This document shows positions 22,656 through 36,297 of a stretch of 64,000 nt of DNA, one piece after another; the first letter of the stretch is position 1; each line of letters opens with the position of its first letter. Location: positions 50,713,546-50,777,545 of the forward strand of contig CM071600.1 of NCBI GenBank assembly GCA_036435485.1. Direction: 5' to 3'. The notes below the pieces were generated by a model. It was not told the DNA's origin and made no database searches. It saw only the letters and a list, made by a program, of their open reading frames with translations. This DNA comes from Saposhnikovia divaricata. Lineage: Eukaryota > Streptophyta > Magnoliopsida > Apiales > Apiaceae. The position numbers and the translations under genes are program-made.

Positions 22656-24009
22656 TCAGAAACTCTCATAATTCACCATTCCTAATTCATTCACCAATTT
22701 TGTAAAAGTAGCTTCATGAAGTGGCTTGATGAATATATCAGCTAGCTGTTGATCAGTAGAAACAAAGTGTAGCTCAATTGTCCCTTCCAGTACTTGCCCT
22801 CTTATGAAATGATATCTGATACTGATGTGCTTAGTAAGAGAATGCTGAACTGGATTTCCTGTCATAGCAATAGCACTTTGGTTATCACAATAAATAGGTA
22901 TTTTTGAATATGACAAACCATAGTCCATTAGCTGATTTCTCATCCACATTATCTGAGCACAACAGCTTCCAGCAGCAATGTACTCAGCTTCAGCAGTTGA
23001 TGTGGAGATAGACTTTTGCTTTTTACTAAACCAAGAAACTAGTCTTCCTCCCAGAAACTGACAACTGCCTGAAGTACTTTTCCTGTCTATTTTGCATCCT
23101 GCAAAATCAGCATCTGAGTATCCACATAAACTAAAATCAGATTCTCTAGCATACCAAAGGCCAAGAGATGGAGTGTCTTTCAAGTATCTGAAAATCCTTT
23201 TAATAGCAATAAGATGTGGTTTCCTAGGATTTGCCTGAAATCTTGCACATAGATAGGTTACATACATGATATCTGGTCTCTTAGCAGTTACATACAAAAG
23301 TGAGCCAATCATACCTCTGTAGTTAGTTACATCTACCAAAAAAACCTTGATCAGGATCAAGCTTAGTAGTTGTAACTATGGGAGTTGAAGCAGTAGAACT
23401 GTCTTGCATGTTAAACTTCTTTAATAAATTCTTTGTGTACTTTGACTTATTGAAAAAAATCCCATCATCAGTCTGTTTAACTTGCAGACCTAAGAAATAA
23501 CTCATTTCTCCCATCATGCTCATTTGATATCTAGACTGCATTAGCTTTGAAAACTTCTCACACAATTTAGAGTTAGTTGACCCAAAAATGATATCATCAA
23601 CATAAATTTGTACTAACAGCAAATCCTTACCATGATTCAAATAAAACAAGGTTTTATCAATTGTACCTCTTTTGAATCCACTTTCCAGTAAGAATTGAGC
23701 CAATGTTTCATACCAGGCTCTTAGAGCTTGCTTTAGTCCATAAAGTGCTTTATCCAGTCTATAGACATAATCTGGATATTTAGGATCAATGAAGCCAGGA
23801 GGTTGTTCAACATATACCTCCTCTTCCAATTCTCCATTCAGAAAAGCACTCTTAACATCCATCTGGAAAACCTTGAATTTCTTGTGAGCTGCATATGCCA
23901 GAAAAATTCTAATAGCTTCTAGCCTTGCAACAGGAGCAAAAGTCTCATCATAATCTATTCCTTCCTGTTGAGAATACCCCTTTGCAACTAGTCTTGCTTT
24001 ATTCCTTAC
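22656..24009 (-). pseudogene. Sirevirus pol, reverse transcriptase and RNase H part
   Basis: This piece continues the RT domain from the insertion point at 24009. It shows KARLVAKGYSQ, YDETFAPVARLE, MDVKSAFLNGELEEEVYVEQPPGF, and the catalytic YVDDIIFG near 23610. RNase H follows: DIMYVTYLCARFQANP, GYSDADFAGCKIDRKSTSG, STAEAEY and LADIFIKPL, with a stop at 22656. The frame shifts near 23340 within a run of seven A (T on the coding strand), a typical one-base slippage. Residues before KARLVAKG in the open frame come from the long-LTR element and are not part of the protein. The N-terminal part of RT lies at 39021-39207 and beyond. FIKPL in place of the common FTKPL is a minor change. Confidence 0.92.
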
Positions 24010-25500
24010 TGTAACACCCCCAGATCCGGGGTCCGGGATCCGGTGGTTACGGTTTCCAATTCTGTCCATAACAATTAAACTTTCCTTAACATAAAATAAA
24101 TTACGTCTCTATGACCCAACACAACAATATAAAACACACCCGTTATAGTCCCAGAGATGAAATCAGAGTAACAATCAAATTTTTATTAATCACATTATGA
24201 GTTCTTACAATCCAAAAGGATTTCAATATAAATACATACCCTTTGCCATCCATTTACATAAGTCATACTAGACTATATTCTTGGTACTGAAAGAATAAAT
24301 ATACCCTACCAATAGCTTCTTCTACAGCTCTGGTAGTCTCATCGTCCTCGCCCGCGTCGAGTGCGCCTTGTGGGAGTCATCTGGTCTAACTGTTGTTGTG
24401 ATATAATAATAAAGCAAGGGTGAGCAATAGCCCACCAACAATAATATATAACTGAACAATAATGTATAACAGTTCAAAAGTATCTTTCAAACCATATGCC
24501 ATGCATTTACGGAAATGATGCCAGTATAATATGAACGATGAAGTTACAAGGTAACTTAAAGTATTTGTTTGAAGAAATATCTGCTACATCAAAGTAAGCG
24601 AGATATTCTTATTGTTATTAAGAAGAGGAACTTGCAAGAAAAAGGTTGCAATTCCAGTTATGACTCTTTTCCAACTCTGCCAACAGTAATCATGTTGCAG
24701 GAAATAAATGAATTTGGATGATGAACCAATGATGGAGTATTCACCGCGCCCGCTGTTCCAATCTTGATGATCAGTCGAGATCGTACAGCTCAATTTAGAT
24801 TTACTACCGGTAGAAGGAAGAACTGACGGCTTTACTTGTATACCGCCTTGCTAGCTCTCCCCGGCCAACGGTTGGGCCAAGGGGATGGACCGGCGCTACT
24901 CGGCCTCTTACACGACTCCTAGTTCAAATAGAATTCATGATTCTGAATATAACGTTCGTCCCCCTTTCCCCAAGTATAATACTTGTTGATAAGACTCCAC
25001 AAAGTAGTCGTATCTAGTTGGAAAGGAAAATTTACCAATAACTCCCAAGCTATTACTTGGTAACGGATATCAACTTGTTCCAGTAATCTTACCCCTCGAA
25101 AGATGAGAAGGTAAGCAACGACTTAATAAGTCAACAGCACCCGAGTTGCGGGTGAAGGGAATACTTTATGACCGGGAAGTCGACAAGATAAATAACATTT
25201 TCCAAGTAAGGTTCCCTTATTATTAAGGGGATAGACTCAAAGAAGAATGATGTCTGAGAACCTTTCTTGATATAAGATTAATAATAATATGACTCCGAAA
25301 TATTTTCTGTAATAATCGAAGAAGATAAACCTTATCGAGGTTATTCTAAGTATGGAATAAATATTCAGAGAATATTTATTGAGTTAAAATATTTAAGGAG
25401 TATTTGGGAATATGAAAGAATATCTTTAATCAGAGTATTTCTCAAAATAATCCCTGAAGAAATATCAGGAGAATATTTATTGCATAATTAAATAATCAAA

Positions 25501-26045
25501 TGAATATTCAAAGTAATATTCATTACTTAATAAGTCCTGAAAGGAATATTTAAAATATTTAAAATAATATTCGGTGATTAAATAGAACCCTGATGAATAT
25601 TCAAAATAATATTCATAATTAATTAGGAATTTAAATGAATATTGATAAAGTAATATTCATTTAATGAATAATATTCTAAATGAATATCAAGTAATATTCA
25701 TTTAGTAATCCAAGCTTTAAGGAATATTCGAGATAATATTCGATAATTAAATCAAGCTTCAGATGAATATTAAAATAATATTCATCAAGTATTTAATATC
25801 TTAAATGAATATTCAAAAGTAATATTTATTTAATAAAATAATATTCTAAAAGAATATCCAAATAATATTCATTTAGTAGTCTCATCTTTAGGAGAATATT
25901 CGAAATAATATTCGATAATCAATTCGACTCTGAATGAATATTGACAAATATTATTCGTCGAATGATTACGTTCAAATAATTATTTGAAGTAAGGATCATT
26001 AAATAAATAATCTCGAACGAATATTCAAATAATATTCGTCGCCTG
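25501..26045. repeat. Tandem array of AATATT hairpins in the long LTR (left copy)
   Basis: About 12 diverged units with the form GAATATT-N(3-8)-AATATTC, each a short inverted repeat, occur at a spacing of roughly 40-47 bp (for example near 25501, 25594, 25635, 25681, 25721, 25765, 25806, 25850, 25893, 25934 and 26018). Confidence 0.85.
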
Positions 26046-28461
26046 AATAATGGAAAATATTTACTTAAATATTTTCCTCCGAGGTAATCTCGATATATCA
26101 AGGAATATTGACTCCCGGTCTATTTTTGATGAATAAGATGTATACGCCCTTCTATGAGGGTCTTACAATAACCGGCTTATAACTGATGTATAACTATCTA
26201 GCTTATAAGCCAACAATAACATTCAGGGAACAAGTATATCAATTCAACTTGAAAGTAGGCATGCATGCAATGGCATATGTATATCAGCAATCATATATAT
26301 ATATTTATTCAATCACAACAACAGCCTAAAAGAAGGGAATTGAAACTTGCCTGGTAGTCGAGTACGGTAAGGGGTAGTGGTAGCGGGTCCCGGTTCAGCT
26401 TGGTGATCTATAAATAGCCAAGGCATTCGGGATTAATCACTTAACATATTAAAAGTTAAGTTATACTTAAATCGAAACACGTTCTCGAGTTATCTCGTTA
26501 TAGCCCCTTTAGTGGATTACTTATTATCACTGATCCAACCCGACATTCGTTCGTTAATACGACATGTCATTGTACTTATACTTGGGACATACTTAAGTCA
26601 TATGAGTTCTAAAGTCGATCGTTACGAACCAATACTATACTCCGAGTTTTATCGTCCGTTTTCTAAGTGTTTTACCGAAGTTATAAAAGAGTCGTCTTTT
26701 AGGGGTTCGTTCGCGTTTAACCTCGACTCGAACATTTTTAATAAATCGAAAAATGATCCTTTTGACATACGGTTTTCTTTCACGCCTTCCTTTTTACCTC
26801 TAGTATTTATTTACCAAGATTCACCATTACGTTACATAGTTTACGAGGGTTCAATTACAGTTATGAACTTTCGTTTACGGATTCGAACTACTTTTAGTAA
26901 TTTGGTCATAAATCCTAAACCGTAAGTCCGTTTCACGTGATCTTTATATCAAAACGAAGCTTAGAACATTACCTATCCTATCATGGTAGATTGCAAAGCT
27001 AGGAAGTGAGTTACATCTACTGTCCAAGTTGTTTTTCTTAAGGTTAACGAAATTTCGGCATTACGACGGCTATATATCGAACGTTCCAAAAATTATAACA
27101 ATCCAACCAAGCCACACCGGGCATCCACACAACTTATCACATGATTATGAACATCATCAAGTCCAGATCATACCAGTTTACCACAATAATTAACATGCTT
27201 TCTTGCTCAACTAAATCACTTACTAATTATGCTTATAATCATGCTAACATCATAACCAAGCTTAGCTCATCAAAAACATCCATAAACTTAAAGTTGATCT
27301 AGGGTTTCAAGAGTGTTATACCTTCTTGAGAGTATGTACTAGCCTTACAAAGCTTGTTATAGTCCTTGGATAGCCTTAGGGTAGCTAAGATCAACCATGA
27401 AAACAAAAAAAATCAAAGATTAGTTCATGAAACACTATTCATCCTCCTCTTTCATGATTTTTTTGAAAATGGAAACAAAGGAGTTTGGACTTGAAATTTT
27501 TAGGAGATTGCTTTTATGAAATATAGGACTCACCATAAAAATTTGATGATCAAACAAGGAGTGGAAGCTTGGTTTGGAAATCTAAAAATTCCAAAAATTC
27601 GAAGTCTTGTTTCTTGAGGGGAAAAACAGGGTGATTTTCTTGAATTTATTTACCTATCCAAACGATCTTCAAAAATTATGAAATTTTGAACGAATACTCT
27701 ACATATATTGAGGAAGCTATGGTTAAAATTTGGTGATCTATGAATGGGTAGAAGTGGAGATATGAATTTTTATTTCATGGTGGTTCTTGCTGGGCAGTTT
27801 GAAGAAAATGGAGAGAGATGGAGTTGCTTGGCTTTTCTCTCCCACTTTGTTTCAATTGATAAATGATATGTTTCTATGATATTTCCCTTGCCAAGGATCA
27901 GATGTAACCAGCCTTGTCACCCCTCAATCCATGTGCCAAAGATTTGTGGTTAGAAAGAAAAAGAGTAACAAGGTGCATTGTTGGCTTGTTCTTGATCAAA
28001 CACCTCATGAATCCACTTGTTCTTGATTTGTTTCACACTTAATCCTCTTATGACTTGCATGAGCTGATCTTGCATGTAATATATCTGTGTTGTGTTGTAT
28101 TTTAAAGCTCATTAAGCGTTTGTTTGATCGCTTAATCTCGTTTTAAAAATTCTAGCGATTTCTAGAACGCTCGTTTTTCTAACTCGAAGGTTTTTGTTCT
28201 AAATCCTTAAATCGTATTTAATAAAAATAAAATCCTTGATATAATAATTCTCTTTTCTTGTTCGCATTGACATGCTCTTCACTGCTCGATCCAATTTTCC
28301 ATAAAAATAGAGTTTGGAATTTCTGAATTCCGATCGCGTTTACATACACTTATTTACCTTGTAGATTACTAATATGACTTCGAAATATCCATACCATGTC
28401 TCGTACATAGGTGGCATGAAAAATTTCTTAAACCTCAAAAATCACTATAAATCCACAAAAT

Positions 28462-28555
28462 CACTATGCACGTACAGGAAACACTATGCACGTACGGGAA
28501 ATACTATGCACGTACGGGAAATACTATGCACGTACGGGAAACACTATGCACGTAC
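28462..28555. repeat. 20-bp minisatellite in the long LTR (left copy)
   Basis: Four and a half head-to-tail copies of CACTATGCACGTACGGGAAA, differing by C/T at the first base and one A/G. It has no spacers, so it is not a CRISPR array. Confidence 0.97.
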
Positions 28556-28767
28556 TCATTTCCCTTCAAGGATCCATTAGCTCCTTCCTGGATGGTAGAT
28601 TATTCTTATCTAGGTCCTCAACCATCGAATTACTCTATTCTGACAATATACCAATGCATCAAGATCATTGTCCAAAGTAATATCCATTCATTACAATCAT
28701 TGTTCCTCATTTTATCATTACTTAATAAAAAGTTTTAATTATATCCAAAATTTGGGGTTCTTACAGT

Positions 28768-28777
28768 CTCCCCTCCT
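28768..28777 (-). promoter_or_regulatory. LARD polypurine tract
   Basis: AGGAGGGGAG on the - strand, two bases before the LTR at 28765. Confidence 0.85.
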
Positions 28778-31700
28778 TAAAAGGATTCCGTCCCGGAATC
28801 AGGTAGGAAGCAAAGAGTCGTTTGCCTGTCGTTCACTTTTTGGCTTCCCGGTCAATTCTTAGTCGTTCTACCCTTCCTCAGCACATCTTCTAGTGCTACA
28901 ATCCATACTGTATCCTTTTTTCATCAACGTTGCTACTTTTCGTTCAACTCACTATCCGGGTTATACTCTTAATCAGTCTTATCCTTATTGATACCTGCAG
29001 TAACATTGGTATCACTATCACCCTACGAATTCGGAGGTAACCTCGCTCGTACTGTGCATTTCCTGATTGCTTTAATCTTCGCAATCTCGATCAATATAGA
29101 TAAGTGGAAAGATTTATTGAGAGATCACTTATGATCAATTGAACATTTGTTATATTGCATAGTTAGTACAGAAGGGGGCCAGCCTTTAGTACTTGACAAG
29201 CAATTAAACAAGTCATGGTATTCCACTTAGACTTCTATCACATAGACAGATAGTCACGTAGCAGTACCTCCCCTCCTAAAAAGGTTGTTCTTCTCAATTC
29301 ATAAAGAAGATGAATAAGAGAGAAGAAGAGGAAAGAGTTCCAAAGGATTATAGAAAGCTTTCATGATTGTAGAATATCATACTCAGAATTTACCTCTGAA
29401 CTATAGAGGTTTATCAAAGAAGAAATTAATCATAATTATATCCAATACTATTTGATCGCAATCTCACGTGCCAACATATCTTGCTGCTTTGTCCATTATT
29501 CTATGGACAAATACTCTTGTTCAATCTTAGCGATACTCACATTCGGGAAATCCTTCAACCTTTCAGGTTAAATCTTAGATTTCTCACTTGACATCATTAG
29601 TACTGACATCCCATATCATGTTACTAGCTTTTTCATAACTATAATATTGACACTATCAGGTTGTCATCCTGAGAATTCATTAGAAACCCATTCATAACAT
29701 TCCTTGCTTCTCATTCCATAGTTGCTTTCCCAGCCTTTTCTTTATCAATCACATCCTTCTTATTATCTGATTCTTACTCATTTCTATTATTTACTTTCAC
29801 CTTCACCTCTTTATTGAGACACCTTTTTGCACTTGGTACCTCCTTATCGGTATTCCGTCACATTTATTTTATAATCATCACGTTATTCCAATTTAAATTT
29901 TCCGAAATGAATCTGGCCCGATCCCTTTAACTTAGATTCATATAATCTACTTCTGCCAACCTTGTTTCTCATTACTTGTTCTTTTCTATCCGTGGTTTTC
30001 CACAGGTTGTCTTTCGTAAGTCAGACCAGATCGTATATCTACATGCTCGTACTCCTATCATCTGTTGAACATCTGCATTTCACTGGCGTAGCCTGGCCAC
30101 ATGAAAACCCGTTATGACCGTGCTATAAATTTTGGGGGTAAGGCTGGCTCGAATACCGCCGTCCGAACACTTATAAACTCTCAGGTGGCCCAATAAGTCT
30201 CGGGCTCAACCGCCCTTCCCTCCAAGTCTCATTAATTCTTTCTACGGGAATACGTTTAGCATCACGAATTATCAACCTCATATTCTCTATCTTGTTTGTG
30301 CAGAAGTACACTAACACAAACTTGCTTGTCATTCATCAACATGCCATTTAGCTTATCAATAGCAGCACTTTCTTTATCTTTACGTTGTCATCTCCTTTCT
30401 TAGAAGAATCACCCTCGCTTGTTGTTTACGTAGTGCGTTAATAGTTAACCCTACGGGTTTCAAATCCCTTAGGGAGACAAAGTAATCATTATTCCTTATC
30501 CATAAGGAACACTTCCTGAACTTGATGTAGATATAACATGAAGCAGATAGAATTGCAGAAGAGTTTCAAGCATCGCAGCTAGGTCCGGTTGATGAAACTA
30601 TCACTTATGCATCTTCCATAAAAGACTGGAAACTTAACGGTTTACTTCATCAATTTTTTTTTTTTTTTTTTTGTACCATGGTCCTGGTTTGCCTCAAAAC
30701 GGAACCTTCTAAGGTACGTAATATGCTTAAGACTCCATCAGGAATCGAATCTTTACTTAAACTATTATTACCTTCGATTCTTGCACAATCATCAAAAGGA
30801 ATGTAACTTCCTCCACTCCAATATGACCTTCCAGGTCTTTCCAAATATCATTTTGTTTCTTCGGTATGAACATTTATAATTATTCCTTTATACTTAGACT
30901 GTCAGCCACCTCATTGGCCTTTCCTGATAATAATTTCTGGTAATCCTTGTTCTCTGGATATATTCCAATTCAAACATTTCTACCTCATTCCTATCATTAT
31001 TGGGTGAAAGCATTCTCCCTTAAGCTCTGCTGATGGAGAAAAAATATATTTATCAGTCTTTCTCCATAAGTCATTGCTTCCACCTACCCGTGGGAACTTT
31101 ATCACGTTTATTCCCAATCCTACTTAGGATACTTCTTTTCTTAGTTCCTTCCTTATCTTAGGATAATCTCAACCTTTATAGGTTCAATCCATACTCCCTC
31201 AGGGTTTCATACATTCATCATCTGGTATATTGTTATTGTGTCTTACATTCTCTTCCAAACTTCTAGTTGGAAACTCAGAATATTAGCTTTTCCTTGTAAG
31301 GTTTCTTAGGTCGTCCTCATCATTCCTCCTGTATTTTCTAGGTACAGGGTATATCAAAACGTCATTGATCAATAATCTAATAATTCTATCTCTGTTCTTT
31401 CCAGAACTCTTTTTAATAATCTTTACAGGTCATTGTTGCCTTAGCAAATCTAACTCATATCATCTGAATTCACAATGTCTTTATTAGGGTTAGTGCCATC
31501 CCTTGTGCATTCCCCAGGGTTTGCCTTACTTTATGGATATCCTATCCTTAATTCAACTGCCAAGGAATTCTTGCATTTTATACTTGGCAATCAAATCATG
31601 CATCCTTAATAAGGGTCTCTTTCCAATCATTCTCATTTGATAATCGATCGGTGGCTTAATGCTAACCTCTTCTTTCAGATAGTTGTCAGCCTATTTGACC

Positions 31701-34245
31701 TTCCCAAAGACAACGTATGTCTATCTGCTCTCTTACAGAACTTGGTACTGGTAGTAAGGATGTTTTGGAAGATATTGGTCGAGTCGAGTTCAACGTGAAT
31801 CTCTTAGTACTTATCGTTCTTCTCAAAGGTAATTGCCTTAGATGAAATTTCTACAGCATACTGATCCATATCTGACCATTTCTATACTCTCTTCATAAAC
31901 CTTCGTTGTTTACTTTCCTCAGTCATAATATATTCATGGTATTCATGATACCCTAACATCATACATCTCAAGTCATTATACTTCCATTTTTTTTTTTTTT
32001 TCGTAATCTTGGACGATCATATACACATGAGTCACTTCAGTACGGGTGACCCCATCCCAAAAAGGTCTAGTGAATTCCCAATCAAAACATGGGTTGTTCG
32101 GCAGAAGATTCAAACGATCTCATTAATGTTTCCTTTATATCAGAAGCCCTTGCAGTCGGTGCTTTCTTAGAAGCAACCCTGCTTTGTCCTTTCACTGATG
32201 GTCTAGTCACTCGATAATCCTTTGTGACTTGGCCTCAACTGGCCACACTAAAATAAAATAAAATAATAATAAAAAAAATGATTTTAGGGGTTGGCTAATA
32301 GCATTACTTTTCTAGCAATTGCCGGCATAGTGCCTTCTTCTTTGATACCTTTCTACCTTTCCAAAACTTTACTCCAAATAAGTCTTAATCGACTACTCGG
32401 CACTGTCTCCGGTCACCTTTCCTCCACTTTTATCTTTTCAACTATTCTTATCACTCCCACGTGCCACGCAAGCTTACCATTCCTGGCATAACAGCCTTTT
32501 CACTTAAGTCAATCCCGAAGTTTCTCAGTCCGGCTGGTTTCTTACTTACATTTCCTCTTTTCGTCCAATCTCACTTCATCATTGTATTTCTACAATCAAT
32601 CGCGATAACCAGGGTCTGTCCACCAACCCATTTTACCGCATCCTTACCCAAATCACAGGGTTTGCTCCAAATTTTTTTTTTTTACTCTCTTCCATGACAT
32701 TCTCTGATAATCAGAAAGACAAGGTTTGCCAAAATTCACCGAATTCCTTTCCAGACTCAGGGAAATTTTGATCAATCTACCCACCTACTGGTAACATTAA
32801 GGAGACCAGTTTCGAAACCTGAAGAATAGTTCTATGAACCTCCAAGCAGGTGGAATCATAAGCAGTCATAGTTAACGAAATAATCATCATCGGATTGGAA
32901 GTTTACCCACTGGAGAGGAATCAATTATATACATCCCTTAGAAGGGAATCAATAGTTTCAAACTGAAACCTGTCACAACGTCCTGATATTCAATACTACT
33001 AAATGTCGGTCTACCTAACCCTTTATGCGAAGCGTCATTGGAAGCACAAAGTCTCCTTTTTTTCCATTAAGCAATGCCAGCTCTTGGTCATTACCAATTT
33101 CACCTTTTTGCTCCAGGAGGATTTTCTCACATTTTTCTCTTTAACTGCTGATCATATTACTTGATCTATTATAATTCCGTGTCGGAGTAAACTTAAGGTA
33201 ACTATTATAATCCATTCAAAGAGAAGAAGGAATTTAATATTCCTCTGAATCACATGCATCTAACGTTTCTGGTTCATCATTTAACTGAGTTGAATTAACT
33301 CTATACTCAGTCTCTGGCAGTAGTCTCATTACGAGTTCATCTTGACTCACTGGTCTTATCTTCCGGTAGGTTCTGAGATCATTGTCTTGCTTACTACTTC
33401 CTTATATAATTTTACCCAATCATGCTGTCACTTCCCAATGTCTTTACTTTCTAACTGATTCATTCATAAAATGGACATTTTCCTGAATAAAACAATTTCA
33501 TCAACCTCAATTTGGTTCCATAAATTACAACCTATGACATCTGCCTTCTCATGGCGAATTATTACTGACCATATTCATACTAATTCATTTATCAAATGAT
33601 ATGGCACTTACTGCCTCCTTCTCAACTATTCCTAGGGACTCTGCTCCTCGCCCTAAATCGATGTATTTGATAATCATACATCCCTCTAGCTCTTTCTTTG
33701 TTAAGATGAAAATCTCTAAGGATTCTCATCTATTTCCGTATAAGATCTCAAGTAATTCTTCCAATCCTTCTTTCTTGCTGGTACTACATCTGGTAGTCCG
33801 GCTATGAATCCAACATGAATCTTCAGTTCTCTTGCTAATAACTCAGTTCTTTATGCTCCCTTTTCTGAGCACTATACTTTAATCATCACAGTTTTTCTGG
33901 CTGCAACCCTCATTCCTCAAGGGTAAGCTCTTTATCCTAACAGGACTTTTCCTTATCTACTAGAACCTCTTCTGGGTCTCCAAATAGGGTACTTCATCGA
34001 ATTACCCGCTGATCTTCAGTATACAAAGCATCATCGCGCTGCTGCTCGTATGCCTCAAGGTCTGTCGCCTTACTCGTCAATACGATATCGAGCTAAGTTA
34101 CTATCACGATACTTAAGAGTTCCCATAAGGGTTTTATATGTCATCACTACATTAAGTAGTCCGACTATGAACTTGGCAAGAGTTCTTATTATCTTAATGA
34201 ATTTATTGTTTTAACGTCGCCTCATCTCTGGGGTTTATAACGTAC

Positions 34246-34257
34246 GCTCTGATACCA
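34246..34257 (-). promoter_or_regulatory. LARD primer-binding site (initiator tRNA-Met)
   Basis: TGGTATCAGAGC on the - strand, four bases from the right LTR. Confidence 0.93.
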
Positions 34258-35751
34258 CTTCTGTAACACCCCCAGATCCGGGGTCCGGGATCCGGTGGTT
34301 ACGGTTTCCAATTCTGTCCATAACAATTAAACTTTCCTTAACATAAAATAAATTACGTCTCTATGACCCAACACAACAATATAAAACACACCCGTTATAG
34401 TCCCAGAGATGAAATCAGAGTAACAATCAAATTTTTATTAATCACATTATGAGTTCTTACAATCCAAAAGGATTTCAATATAAATACATACCCTTTGCCA
34501 TCCATTTACATAAGTCATACTAGACTATATTCTTGGTACTGAAAGAATAAATATACCCTACCAATAGCTTCTTCTACAGCTCTGGTAGTCTCATCGTCCT
34601 CGCCCGCGTCGAGTGCGCCTTGTGGGAGTCATCTGGTCTAACTGTTGTTGTGATATAATAATAAAGCAAGGGTGAGCAATAGCCCACCAACAATAATATA
34701 TAACTGAACAATAATGTATAACAGTTCAAAAGTATCTTTCAAACCATATGCCATGCATTTACGGAAATGATGCCAGTATAATATGAACGATGAAGTTACA
34801 AGGTAACTTAAAGTATTTGTTTGAAGAAATATCTGCTACATCAAAGTAAGCGAGATATTCTTATTGTTATTAAGAAGAGGAACTTGCAAGAAAAAGGTTG
34901 CAATTCCAGTTATGACTCTTTTCCAACTCTGCCAACAGTAATCATGTTGCAGGAAATAAATGAATTTGGATGATGAACCAATGATGGAGTATTCACCGCG
35001 CCCGCTGTTCCAATCTTGATGATCAGTCGAGATCGTACAGCTCAATTTAGATTTACTACCGGTAGAAGGAAGAACTGACGGCTTTACTTGTATACCGCCT
35101 TGCTAGCTCTCCCCGGCCAACGGTTGGGCCAAGGGGATGGACCGGCGCTACTCGGCCTCTTACACGACTCCTAGTTCAAATAGAATTCATGATTCTGAAT
35201 ATAACGTTCGTCCCCCTTTCCCCAAGTATAATACTTGTTGATAAGACTCCACAAAGTAGTCGTATCTAGTTGGAAAGGAAAATTTACCAATAACTCCCAA
35301 GCTATTACTTGGTAACGGATATCAACTTGTTCCAGTAATCTTACCCCTCGAAAGATGAGAAGGTAAGCAACGACTTAATAAGTCAACAGCACCCGAGTTG
35401 CGGGTGAAGGGAATACTTTATGACCGGGAAGTCGACAAGATAAATAACATTTTCCAAGTAAGGTTCCCTTATTATTAAGGGGATAGACTCAAAGAAGAAT
35501 GATGTCTGAGAACCTTTCTTGATATAAGATTAATAATAATATGACTCCGAAATATTTTCTGTAATAATCGAAGAAGATAAACCTTATCGAGGTTATTCTA
35601 AGTATGGAATAAATATTCAGAGAATATTTATTGAGTTAAAATATTTAAGGAGTATTTGGGAATATGAAAGAATATCTTTAATCAGAGTATTTCTCAAAAT
35701 AATCCCTGAAGAAATATCAGGAGAATATTTATTGCATAATTAAATAATCAA

Positions 35752-36297
35752 ATGAATATTCAAAGTAATATTCATTACTTAATAAGTCCTGAAAGGAATA
35801 TTTAAAATATTTAAAATAATATTCGGTGATTAAATAGAACCCTGATGAATATTCAAAATAATATTCATAATTAATTAGGAATTTAAATGAATATTGATAA
35901 AGTAATATTCATTTAATGAATAATATTCTAAATGAATATCAAGTAATATTCATTTAGTAATCCAAGCTTTAAGGAATATTCGAGATAATATTCGATAATT
36001 AAATCAAGCTTCAGATGAATATTAAAATAATATTCATCAAGTATTTAATATCTTAAATGAATATTCAAAAGTAATATTTATTTAATAAAATAATATTCTA
36101 AAAGAATATCCAAATAATATTCATTTAGTAGTCTCATCTTTAGGAGAATATTCGAAATAATATTCGATAATCAATTCGACTCTGAATGAATATTGACAAA
36201 TATTATTCGTCGAATGATTACGTTCAAATAATTATTTGAAGTAAGGATCATTAAATAAATAATCTCGAACGAATATTCAAATAATATTCGTCGCCTG
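35752..36297. repeat. Tandem array of AATATT hairpins in the long LTR (right copy)
   Basis: Same array as at 25501-26045, without visible change. Confidence 0.85.

Larger units (their letters stand above)
24010..28765 (-). repeat. Long LTR, left copy (3' LTR)
   Basis: Direct repeat of 34262-39020. It holds an AT-rich hairpin array (25501-26045) and a 20-bp minisatellite (28462-28555). Next to the interior is the polypurine tract. Confidence 0.97.
28766..34261 (-). other. Noncoding interior of the LARD-like element
   Basis: 5.5 kb between the long LTRs. No gag, protease, RT or integrase motif could be read on either strand, and the longest - strand ORF has 64 codons. Base composition is mixed, with C/T-rich runs on + and T runs at 30655-30673 and 31988-32001. 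Short degenerate traces of an ancestral polyprotein cannot be excluded by eye. Confidence 0.75.

Noticed and set aside
26512..26925. 137-codon ORF in the left long LTR
   Set aside because: Its composition is not protein-like, it has no recognisable domain, and in the right LTR one substitution at 37082 makes a stop after 105 codons. It is most likely chance in an LTR.
28462..28555. Regular short repeats suggesting a CRISPR array
   Set aside because: Units abut without unique spacers and the context is a plant LTR, so it is a minisatellite.
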